Below, piece after piece: positions 32,003 to 41,268 of a stretch of DNA of 64,000 nucleotides. A model generated the notes under the pieces. That model ran no database searches, was not told the origin of the DNA, and was given only the letters and a program-made list of their open reading frames with translations. The position numbers were made by a program, and so were the translations under genes. Positions within the stretch are counted from its first letter, which is position 1, and each line of letters starts with the position of its first letter. Source of the DNA: Petunia secreta (lineage: Eukaryota; Streptophyta; Magnoliopsida; Solanales; Solanaceae); NCBI GenBank assembly GCA_029990175.1, contig JARKIP010000011.1, positions 2,542,001 through 2,606,000 of the forward strand, in the 5' to 3' direction.

Positions 32003-33265
32003 TGATAATTGGCCAAAAGACGTGTATTTTAGTATTAGATTCTTCACATTTTGGGTATTTTGGTGGACGGTTTATCATAAATATTAGTGTTTTGTGCTTA
32101 TATTGGGTGTTTGAATGTGTAGGAATCAAGTGGTATGAAAAAGTGTTAAAGTTTGATGATTTGGAGCAAAAAGTGAAGTTAATTTACAGTGTTGTAAGGT
32201 GCCAAGGCCGTGGATTAACCATGAAAGGAATTTGAAGACGAAATGTCACGGCCCAGCCATCGTAAAGCCATGAAGTTGAAAGCAGAATTTCGCTAGTGCA
32301 TGGCCCAAGCATCGTAAGGCCATGAGGCAAATTTTCTGGCGAAAAGTGGCGAGGGGCAAACTCTTCCACAAGTTTGACACGAGATTTATAAGGTATTCTA
32401 ACCTATTTTCAGCGAAAATCTACACTGGAGAAGAGGCAAAAAGGAGGCTAGAGCTTTGGGAGACTTCAAGAATACGAGTTTTTCTAAATTCTTCCCTACT
32501 GTTTGTGATTTATTCATTCATGATTTATTTTGATATGACTATCATGAACATGAGTGGCTAAATTACCCATTCTAGGGTTGATTGAACCACTCCAACACTA
32601 TGTGAATTGATTAATTGATTTTGATGAATGAAACTTGATTATTTTTCCTATCTAAGTATATACGTTTTGTTTGCTAAATGATTGGAAGGGCCCCCAATTG
32701 ATTGCTCCCTTTATCCTTGTGCGTTTAGGAATAAATTCACGAGTTAGGGTTAAATGCTTAGCAATATTTCAACCTAAAACCAAGGAATTACTTAGGTTGT
32801 CAATAGGGTGAGTTGTGACCACCGAGCCCGATTGTAAACCATACTTGTAGTTCTAATCATCTTAATTAATTAATTGAAAGATTAGTTAGTGAAAGTCATA
32901 GCTAGTGCACGGAAGTGGTTAGTTGTGAATTTGGAGCAAGTGTTCAATAGGAAGAACCAAGTTGAATTTGTTGATTCATTAGTCAATCATATAGGTAGGA
33001 GTCGGTGTAAATCAATTCTAGGCTCTTAATATCCTTGCTTGATTACTTTTTATTATTTTGCTATTTACCTTATTGTTATTTAGTTTCTATTTTAAAACCA
33101 TCATTAAAATATAAACTCTTGAAGTTGGTTGATTAGATAAATTAGTTAGATTAACGACTGAATTACGAGTGTTCTCTGTGGGATTCGACCTCGGGGCTTT
33201 AAATACCGAGCTATATTTGCCGCGACCGCTTAGTCCCTTTTATAGGGCGTAGTTGGGCATGATCA
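32003..33265 (+). repeat. 5' LTR of Athila1 (about 1233 bp plus 30 extra bases)
   Basis: The part shared with the right LTR starts TATTAGATTCTTCAC at 32033 and ends GGGCATGATCA at 33265. The 30 bases 32003-32032 (starting TGATAATTGG) are found neither at the right LTR nor in the target gene. If counted in the LTR they give TGAT...ATCA ends. A 12-base block (near 37850) in the right LTR is missing here near 32332. Confidence 0.8.
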
Positions 33266-33270
33266 AATTT

Positions 33271-33289
33271 TGGCGCCGTTTCCGGGGAA
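33271..33289 (+). other. Primer-binding site of Athila1 (tRNA-Asp type)
   Basis: TGGCGCCGTTTCCGGGGAA, five bases after the LTR, is close to the tRNA-Asp complement used by Athila elements. Confidence 0.8.
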
Positions 33290-33391
33290 CACGGTGTTGT
33301 TTTAGTTGTTAAAATAACTAGTTTTATTTCTCAATTGACTTTACTTTTGTCATCTTGAGTTAACTCTTTGGAATTTGTGTGTTTCAGGTGT

Positions 33392-35704
33392 ATGCGTAAA
33401 ACAAGATCTCAGTCTGCAGAGTTGAAACCGTTTGACCCAGAGATTGAGAGGACATTCCACGCCTTAAAAAGGGCGAATACTGTTGGCAATACACTTAGAA
33501 AATCAGAAACCAAAGATATTGAGATGGCTGAAGATTTGGCACTTAATGCTTTTGCTCAGCCTGTGGCTGGATACTTGGCTTCTGCTATTCGGCTTCCGGA
33601 ATTTGAAGCTGAAAGTTTTTACATCACCCAAACTATGGTCAGTCTGTTGTCCAATGCTAGACTTTTCGTGGGTAAATCCACTGATGATCCTCAGAAGCAT
33701 TTGAAAAAGTTTATGAGGGTGTGTGAAACTCAGAAGCATGCCCGAGTTCCGGATGAGGTCGTGCGACTGATGCTATTTCCGTTTTCTTTGACGGATGATG
33801 CTAGTGACTGGTTTGACTCTATGCCAGTCAATTCTATCACTTCGTGGGATGAGTTGGTGATAAAGTTCATGAAGAAATTTTTCCCACCAAACAAAACTGC
33901 GAAGTTGGTTGATGAAATACTCATGTTCAGGCAGACCCCGCTCGAGACTCTGCCAGAAGCTTGGGAGAGGTTCAAGAGCTGCTTGCGAAAATGTCCCCAT
34001 CATGGAATTCCTGATCAGATGTTGGGACAAAGAATTTACATGAACATGAGTGATCAAATCAAGGGAAATTTAGATGCAGCTGCTGGAGGAGCATTCTTGA
34101 GTAATACATTTACTAAAGCAAAAGCTCTCCTCGATACCATGACTCAAAATTCAGGCTGGTTGACTAGAGATGCATCTGCTGGTTCAGGCCCAAAGGTTTT
34201 GGCTGCTGGAATTGATAATGGGGTTGAAGAGCAAATGTCAAGGCTGCAGACTACACTGGATGTGGCTTTGAAACAATTTAATAAAAACATGTTGAAACCC
34301 GTTAACCAAGTGGACACACCTGATCCTGGTAATTTTGCTGACTCTGATTTATTGGGTTATACTGAAGATGCCAATTTTCTGAACTATGGGCAGAGGCAGC
34401 AATACAATCAGCAAGCTCCAGTTAGGCAGGCACAACAACCAGCTCCATACAACACTGCCAGACAGAAGGGACAACAAGTTGCTTACAAGAGACAAGCAGC
34501 TTATAATAACCAGCAGGTAGTATTACATACACAGCAAGCTAATGAAATAGCTGACATTAAGAGTATGGTGCAGTCCATGGTGGGAGTACACAAAAAGTTG
34601 CAAGATCAAGTTGCAGCCCATGACACTGCCATTAAGGGGATAGAGACGCAGTTGGGACAACTAGTCATTGCTCTGAACAATAGACCTCGGGGTACCTTGC
34701 CAGGAGACACAGTGGTAAATCCTAAGGATCCAAATCCTTATCAATTGATGGCAGTCACTTTGAGGAATGGCAGAGACTTGGACAAGAAGCAAGAATTAGC
34801 TAAAAGAGCACTACCTACCATGCCAAACATTGAGCCTGCTGATGACTCTGCCAAACTGGCTGGCAATGATCATGCTGAGAAAGAGATCACTCCAAAACCT
34901 TTCCCTGGTACTGAGAAGGTAATTGCTAAAGAACCTAATATAGAATCTGATAGGGTGGTTGAACAAGGTAAAGTGTCAACGGAGCAGAACTCCAAGGCAA
35001 AAATACCACCACCTCCTTTTCCTCAAAGGTTGGCAAAGCAACAAAAAGGTTTGAAATTTAATAAGCTTTTTGATTTGTTTAAACAATTGAAGCTTACTAT
35101 GCCTTTTATGGAAGTTATGCGAGAGGTCCCTGGATACGCTAAATTGTTAAAAGACCTTTTGTCTAAGAAGGTTGAATTTAATGAGGTAGAGATGGTCGAG
35201 TTGAATAAGGTGTGTAGTGTTGTCATCACAAAGCCTGTTGCTAAAAAGAAGCAAGATCCTGGTAGTTTTACAGTCCAGTCCTCGATTGGTGATCTCACAA
35301 TTGGTAAGGCTTTGTGTGATTCTGGTGCAAGCATTAATCTGATGCCGCTGGAAGTATACAATAAGTTGGGTTTGACTGGTATCAGAGAGACTTCAATGCG
35401 AATCCAGCTGGTAGATAGAAGACAAAAGCACCCAGTTGGAATGGTTGAGGATGTACTTGTGCATGTGGGTAGTTTCATGTTTCCAATAGATTCTGTGGTT
35501 CTTGACTGCCCCGTTGATAAAGATGTTCCAATTATCTTAGGCCGTCCATTCTTGGCTACTGGTAGAGCAGTGATTGATGTTGATAAGGGAAAGATGACCT
35601 TGAAGCTGTATGATGAAGAAATAGTTGTTGACATTGGCAAAATGCTGAAGGGACATTGTGATGATGTGAATTGTTCGTGTGTGCATACATGCGAGCCTGG
35701 ATGA
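33392..35704 (+). CDS. Athila1 Gag-protease polyprotein, intact (770 aa)
   Basis: Capsid protein fused to an aspartic protease. I choose the ATG at 33392 (MRKTRSQSAELKPFDPEIERT) because it aligns with the gag start of element B; the open frame extends slightly further up without an ATG. The Gag core is at residues about 120-235: LMLFPFSLTDDASDWFDSMP, WDELVIKFMKKFFPPNKTAKL, LPEAWERFKSCLRKCPHHGIPD, then DAAAGGAFL. A Q/A-rich middle (about 330-390) and ITPKPFPG / PPPPFPQRLAK linkers follow, with no zinc knuckle visible. Protease: CDSGASINLMPLEVYNKLGL (catalytic D near residue 643) and ILGRPFLATGRAVIDVDKGK. It stops after HTCEPG. An intact frame in an element lacking pol suggests selection on Gag-protease until recently. 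Confidence 0.85.
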   Translation: MRKTRSQSAELKPFDPEIERTFHALKRANTVGNTLRKSETKDIEMAEDLALNAFAQPVAGYLASAIRLPEFEAESFYITQTMVSLLSNARLFVGKSTDDPQKHLKKFMRVCETQKHARVPDEVVRLMLFPFSLTDDASDWFDSMPVNSITSWDELVIKFMKKFFPPNKTAKLVDEILMFRQTPLETLPEAWERFKSCLRKCPHHGIPDQMLGQRIYMNMSDQIKGNLDAAAGGAFLSNTFTKAKALLDTMTQNSGWLTRDASAGSGPKVLAAGIDNGVEEQMSRLQTTLDVALKQFNKNMLKPVNQVDTPDPGNFADSDLLGYTEDANFLNYGQRQQYNQQAPVRQAQQPAPYNTARQKGQQVAYKRQAAYNNQQVVLHTQQANEIADIKSMVQSMVGVHKKLQDQVAAHDTAIKGIETQLGQLVIALNNRPRGTLPGDTVVNPKDPNPYQLMAVTLRNGRDLDKKQELAKRALPTMPNIEPADDSAKLAGNDHAEKEITPKPFPGTEKVIAKEPNIESDRVVEQGKVSTEQNSKAKIPPPPFPQRLAKQQKGLKFNKLFDLFKQLKLTMPFMEVMREVPGYAKLLKDLLSKKVEFNEVEMVELNKVCSVVITKPVAKKKQDPGSFTVQSSIGDLTIGKALCDSGASINLMPLEVYNKLGLTGIRETSMRIQLVDRRQKHPVGMVEDVLVHVGSFMFPIDSVVLDCPVDKDVPIILGRPFLATGRAVIDVDKGKMTLKLYDEEIVVDIGKMLKGHCDDVNCSCVHTCEPG

Positions 35705-37555
35705 GCCATGGGTTGAGTTGATTGAAGTCGTGCCACGACTTTAGATAAGACACTTCTCGGGAGGCAACCCGTGATTGTAATTGTATACAAGTAAAAAAAA
35801 TCAAAAATACAAAAAAAAAAAAAATAAATAAATAAATAAATTAAATTATGTTATCTTTTGAAGGATGTTACTTGGTGAGTTTCTTTGTATTGCAGGTTTC
35901 AACTGGGTTGAAGTCTAAGTGTGGGGTGTCTGCATACCCACCATGCTTGAAGATGAATTCCTGCTATGGGGGAAGTCTGAGTACCTCGCGCCCTAAGGAA
36001 ACTTACAAGGATATTCTTCGGGCTTAGAGCCCCAGGGAGTTTCTCTATCACCCTTAGTTTTTATTTTTAATGCATTGAGGGCAATGCATGATATTAAGTG
36101 TGGGGTGTGAGTTTATTTTGTTGGTATCTGTTTATTCTAGTATGTTTTCATATTTTCTAATCACTTGACAATTTTTGATTTGTTTCTTGCTTTCTAGTTA
36201 TTAAAGTAAATTTTATTAGTTAATTCTTAGTTTATCAATAATCTCTTTGGGTTTTCTTAGTGTGGTTCTTTCCCATTGAGTTATTTATGCTGAACAAGGC
36301 AGTCTGTAGGTTAGATAATAATTTTAAAAAAAAATGCCTAAGAGCTCAGAAAGAAGAAAAATGGAGAGTAGGCAGAAAAAGAGAGAAGGGAGAACTATGA
36401 AAGACAACCTTTAGCTAGAACCACCTACATATTTTTGAACTTCCTTTTTGAGTTCATACTTAGGTATTGCGAGGTGAAATTGAAACGATCCTTGAGTTCC
36501 ATGTACAGTGTGTGGTGAGCTTACTTCTTTTTCTACTTCTCATTGTTTCATGTTGAGTCTAGAACTTGCCCTGCTTGTTGTTTGAGGCGAAATCCTAGGT
36601 AGTCTTGGTCTTTAGGATGAAAGTAGGCTTTCTTTGGCCCGCCATTGACTAAAATAAGCCTACCTAATGAATGAATTCCTCAGTGTCCCAATTTGAGCCT
36701 ATTGACCTTTTCTTTGGCGACCTGTGTTACAAGCCCTATCCCTTTTTGCTATTTATCTCTCTTGTTACCCATCTTCCCCTTAACTACTTTAAGTTGTGTG
36801 ATTGGTAAGATGATGGGTATATCATAAGAGTTGTGCACTTGAGAAGAAAGTTGCAAAAGAATGAAGGAAGAAACACTTATATTCTCCTCATATACAAAAA
36901 TTGTGAAAAGGGAAGAAAGAAAAAAAAATCAAAAAGCAAAGAGAAAAAAAGAGAGAGAGTAAATTGATGAATAAATGAGGAGAAAGAACGATGTAAAAGA
37001 AGGGACTCTTGAGTTTAGAAGTGGATATGAATGAAAATCTTGGGAAGTGCTACAATTGTATGAATATGTGAGGAAATTAGTAGTGAGTGATGTTTAAAGT
37101 GTTGAGGGGAAGAATTAGTCACTATATACCCAAAAGTGTACCACACCTTACCCCAAGCCAACATTACAACCTATAAAAAGTCCTACTTGACTTTTGAGCA
37201 GGATTCCTACATTAGTGGAGAGCAACAAAATGGGCAAGCCTATGGTACTTTTCTATGAGACATGAGAAGATTCTTTGTGAGTGTGAGAGTGATATTTGAT
37301 ATGCCACAGAGTTTCTTGAAATCATATATTACGTGTTTGGTAGCATCTTCTTGTTGTGAGGTACGTTGAAATTTAAGTGGTCTATAGGTTTCTATTTTCA
37401 ATACTTGATTATGACCAAAAGAAAGGGTGTTTAAATTTCATGGGTGAGTCCGGTTAAGTTGTCGGTCATGAGTTTTTATCTGATCTTGATGTCTTGCCTG
37501 CTTTCTATGTATTCTTCTTCTTTGCTCGAGGACTAGCAAACTCTTAAGTGTGGGG
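35705..37555 (+). other. Athila1 3' non-coding region
   Basis: No frame of note. It holds three copies of a TAAGTGTGGGGT motif (35916-35928, 36094-36107, 37544-37556), the last directly before the right LTR, where it acts as polypurine tract. A hairpin lies at 36070-36089, a donor-like GGTGAGT and acceptor-like TATTGCAG pair at 35873-35894, and an A/T-rich simple run at 35810-35845. The stretch 36110-37540 is low-complexity AT-rich DNA. Confidence 0.7.
36070..36089 (+). repeat. Conserved hairpin in Athila1 3' region
   Basis: Perfect 8-bp arms ATGCATTG / CAATGCAT around an AGGG loop, followed after four bases by TTAAGTGTGGGGTG. Conserved in Athila2 at 14857-14876. Confidence 0.65.
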
Positions 37556-38535
37556 TATTAGATTCTTCACATTTTGGGTATTTTCGTGGACGGTTTATCA
37601 TAAATATTAGTGTTTTGTGCTTATATTGGGTGTTTGAATGTGTAGGAATCAAGTGGTATAAAAAAGTGTTAAAGTTTGATGATTTGGAGCAAAAATAAAG
37701 TAAATTTACAGCGTTGTAAGGTGCCAAGGCCGTGGATTAGCCATGAAAGGAATTTGAAGACGAAATGTCACGGCCCAACCATCGTAAAGCCATGAAGTTG
37801 AAAGCAGAATTTCGCTAGTGCATGGCCCAGGCATCGTAAGGCCATGATCCAGCCATGAGGCAAATTTTTTGGCGAAAAGTGGCGAGGGCAAACTTGTCCA
37901 CAAGTTTGACACGAGATTTAAAAGGTATTCTAACCTATTTTCAGCGAAAATCTACACTGGAGAAGAGGCAAAAAGGAGGCTAGAGCTTTGGGAGACTTCA
38001 AGAATACGAGTTTTTCTAAATTCTTCCCTATTTTTTGTGATTTATTCATTCATGATTTATTTTGATAAGACTATCATGAACATGAGTGGCTAAATTATCC
38101 ATTCTAGGGTTGATTGAACCACTCCAATACTATGTAAATTGATTAATTGATTTTGATGAATGAAACTTGATTATTCTTCCTATCTAAGTATTTACGTTTT
38201 GTTTGCTAAATGATTGGAAGGGCCCCCAATTGATTGCTCCCTTTATCCTTGTGCGTTTAGGAATAAATTCACGAGTTAGGGTTAAATGCTTAGCAATATT
38301 TCAACCTAAAACCAAGGAATTACTTAGGTTGTCAATAGAGTGAGTTGTGACCACTGAGCCCGATTGTGAACCATACTTGTAGTTCTAATCATCTTCATTA
38401 ATTAATTGAAAGATTAGTTAGTGAAAGTCATAGCTAGTGCACGGAAGTGGTTAGTTGTGAATTTGGAGCAAGTGTTCAATAGGAAGAACCAAGTTGAATT
38501 CGTTGATTCATTAGTCAATCATATAGGTAGGAGTC
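37556..38535 (+). repeat. 3' LTR of Athila1, first part
   Basis: It begins TATTAGATTCTTCAC after TTAAGTGTGGGG and follows the left LTR to TAGGAGTC at 38535, where the SIRE element is inserted. It contains the shared block ATGAGTGGCTAAATTATCC..TTCTAGGGTT (about 38079-38108). Confidence 0.85.
38531..38535 (+). repeat. Target duplication of the SIRE element (GAGTC)
   Basis: GAGTC occurs at 38531-38535 and again at 48297-48301, on the two sides of the SIRE element. The intact left LTR of Athila1 has this site once (GGAGTCGG near 32998). Confidence 0.9.
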
Positions 38536-39338
38536 TGTTAGCTTGGAAAGCTTGGAGTATTGACTGATGACTGAGGAACGGATTCAAAGGACCTGTTCCT
38601 TTGAATCACTGAAGCAGAATAGATAATTCATGCAAAATCATTTAATTGAGATATTATTATTTATCCTAATACTAATGTTTATCTTGATAATTATGCAGGT
38701 CTAAACGGATATGAAAAGATTGCATAAACACAAGGATAAGGGATAAAGGATTCGGATCCTAGAAGGTAGAATCCAATTAGGATTCAAAGTCAAGGGAGCT
38801 TTGGAATTCTTATTCATCAAGACTTCTTGGCTATAAAACGTGGAGCTTATCAGCCATAGAAGATATACACAAATAGAGAGAGCATCGAGCAAAAGCTGAG
38901 AAGAATTATTAGCTTATTTGTGTAATCAGTTAGCTACAGTAGAACTAAGTTAGAACCTGTTCCTTAGATTGAGTCTTGTAAAAGTTCAAGTCTTAGTTCA
39001 ATTGTAGTAAGCAAAAATCGAGTTGTAAATTGTGTAGTTCAAGTCGTGGACTTGACACAACTTCACTGATCGTGAGAAAGATCACTAAAGGATTAGAGTT
39101 AGTCCTAGGTTAGTAAGAGTGAGTCTTGTAACCAAGTGGGTCTTTTTACATAGTGAAGTTGAAATCCTACTTGAGAAGTAGGTCGTGGTTTTTTGATCCC
39201 GTGTCTAGGGGTTTTTCCATGCTAAAATCTGGTGTTCAATTACTTACAGTTTTTATTCCGCACATCGTAGAGTAAAGGAACACATTTTAAGGAACTGGTC
39301 CTTAAAACGGTAACGTGGTGTAATCGTGGGAAATAAAA
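38536..39338 (+). repeat. 5' LTR of the SIRE element (803 bp)
   Basis: It starts TGTTAGCTTGGAAAGC. A TATA-like GGCTATAAAACGTGG is near 38828-38842. Contains three copies of the AGGAAC-type quasi-palindrome (38588, 38952, 39290). The terminal CA is mutated to AA. Confidence 0.92.
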
Positions 39339-39340
39339 AT

Positions 39341-39352
39341 TGGTATCAGAGC
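39341..39352 (+). other. Primer-binding site of the SIRE element (initiator tRNA-Met)
   Basis: TGGTATCAGAGC two bases after the LTR; it continues TGG, matching the tRNA complement. Confidence 0.9.
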
Positions 39353-39387
39353 TGGTTATCCTTGAAAAGGCTAACACCTAGGATTAG

Positions 39388-41268
39388 ATGAGTACATCAC
39401 GAGAGAACAGTGAGGGCCAGTCAATGGTGAGAGCACCTTACTTCAATGGGAAATACTATTCATGGTGGAAAGAGAGGATGTGTGATCACCTTCAAGCAGA
39501 AGACTACGAATTATGGGACATAGTAACTGAAGGTCCCATGATCCCAATGAAGAAAGATGCTGATGGAAAGGATGTTCCAAAAACCAGGAAGGAATGCAAT
39601 GCTGAAGACATAAAGCAATGGGAAAAGAATGCTAAGGCAAGGAAGTGGCTGGTTGGTGGACTTAGTCCTGACGAATGCACAAGGATAAGAGGGTATGCCA
39701 CTGCGAAGGAGATTTGGGATGCTCTACAAGTTGCACACGAAGGAACAAGTCAGGTAAAAAGGTCCAGAGGTACACTTCTTTATGCTGAATATGAAAGCTT
39801 TAAAATGAAAGAAGAAGAATCAATCTCTGAAATGTATACTAGATTTAATGCCATTGCCTCTGAACTTATCTCTTTGGGAAGGGTTTTAACTGTGGAAGAT
39901 ATGGTAGAAAAGATTTTAACTAGGGTTCTTCCAGACTCTTGGGAGATCAAAGCTTGTGCTATCATTGAAAGTAAAGATTTAACCACTTTATCCTTAGATG
40001 AGCTTATAGGTAATCTAAAGACTTATGAACTAAGGAAGAAGGTTAAAAACATAGGAGCACCAGTTAAAACTGAACCTAACCTAGCCTTGACAGCTGGTGA
40101 TAAAATCATTGATGATAAGGAACTGGTTCTTATCGCTAAAAGTGTTCAAAAATATTTGAATAAGAAAAGGGAAATTAGTGGACAGGGTAGGTCTACTAAC
40201 ATGAAACAGGCTGGAGAATGCCACAAATGTGGAAGCTCGGAGCACTACATCAGCAAATGTCCAATCATGGAAGGAGAATGGAGGAAGAAATTCATTGATG
40301 AAAGAAAGAATGCTAGGGAAAAGGTCCATAAGAGAAGTGGAAATCCCAAAGCGCTGGTTGCAGGATGGCAAGACAGTGAAGACGAAATAACTGATGATGA
40401 TCTGGATGAGGATCTTGCTCTAATGGCACTTGGAGATTCAGAAAATGAAGAGGATCCTGAGGTATTTGTTTCTAAACTTAAAGAAGATGTAAAAAGCATG
40501 TCTAGAGAAAAGTTGGTTAAAGTATTCCATATTGTGCTCAATGAATTTAAAACTCTGAGGGATGATAATCACCAACTGCATGATAAAGTTGACTGCTTAG
40601 AAACAGAATGCAAAGAGGAAATAATTAAAAATAATTTTCTGGAAAGGAAGATTAGCATGCTTGAGGAACAGGTCCTCACACTTGAAACAACTGCTCAGGA
40701 ATTAGAAAATGTTAAAACAGTTGTAAAAGGTAAAGGTATTGCTAATTCTCATCAGATCATTGCTGAAGAGAAACTGAAAAACACAGTTGATGAATTGTGT
40801 AAAAAAGATGAAAAGATAAGATCTTTAGAAGAAGACTTGGTTAAAACAAAAATGGAATTAAGAAAAACTGTAGAATGGAACAAGTCTTCTAAAGCACTAG
40901 AATGGTTGCAAGAAAATCATAGCAGTAACAGGAAATGTATTGGATTCATGAAGGCACAAAGTTCATCCAAATGGGATCCAAAGAGTAAGTACTTGTCATT
41001 TCCTGAAAACTGGCTATGCACTCACTGTGGGAACACTGGTCACCGGAAAGAAAATTGTCAATCTTTAAAAATGGCTGTCCAGAGGAACAGGTCCTATAAA
41101 CCTGTTCAAAATACTGTGAAGCAGAAGAATAGGTCCTACAAACCTATTCAACATTCTGTAAAAGGGAGAGTTGTTCACACAAAGAAACCATTACCATTCT
41201 GGGCTAGGAGAAATCTGATTCATCCTTTTTTCAAAAGGAAAGGAACCCAAACTAGTTTGGGTTCTTAA
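39388..41268 (+). CDS. SIRE element Gag (626 aa)
   Basis: Intact Gag starting at the ATG 39388 (MSTSRENSEGQSM), 36 bases after the primer site. The N-terminal region has PYFNGKYYSWWKERMCDHL and the UBN2-type core (EEESISEMYTRFNAIASELISLG, MVEKILTRVLPDSWEIK). First zinc knuckle CHKCGSSEHYISKC at about residues 278-291. An acidic stretch (about 330-355) and a long predicted coiled coil (about 380-510) follow. A second knuckle CTHCGNTGHRKENC lies at about 548-561, and a basic C terminus ends in TSLGS. The stop at 41266-41268 overlaps the start of the open pol frame. Gag would form the particle in the cytoplasm. It has no stop or frameshift. Confidence 0.9.
   Translation: MSTSRENSEGQSMVRAPYFNGKYYSWWKERMCDHLQAEDYELWDIVTEGPMIPMKKDADGKDVPKTRKECNAEDIKQWEKNAKARKWLVGGLSPDECTRIRGYATAKEIWDALQVAHEGTSQVKRSRGTLLYAEYESFKMKEEESISEMYTRFNAIASELISLGRVLTVEDMVEKILTRVLPDSWEIKACAIIESKDLTTLSLDELIGNLKTYELRKKVKNIGAPVKTEPNLALTAGDKIIDDKELVLIAKSVQKYLNKKREISGQGRSTNMKQAGECHKCGSSEHYISKCPIMEGEWRKKFIDERKNAREKVHKRSGNPKALVAGWQDSEDEITDDDLDEDLALMALGDSENEEDPEVFVSKLKEDVKSMSREKLVKVFHIVLNEFKTLRDDNHQLHDKVDCLETECKEEIIKNNFLERKISMLEEQVLTLETTAQELENVKTVVKGKGIANSHQIIAEEKLKNTVDELCKKDEKIRSLEEDLVKTKMELRKTVEWNKSSKALEWLQENHSSNRKCIGFMKAQSSSKWDPKSKYLSFPENWLCTHCGNTGHRKENCQSLKMAVQRNRSYKPVQNTVKQKNRSYKPIQHSVKGRVVHTKKPLPFWARRNLIHPFFKRKGTQTSLGS
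41243..41264 (+). repeat. Perfect palindrome at the gag-pol junction
   Basis: Two 11-base arms (GAACCCAAACT and its exact complement) meet without a spacer. As RNA this is a 9-bp stem with a CTAG loop. It ends two bases before the gag stop and covers the heptamer TTTGGGT. Confidence 0.8.
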
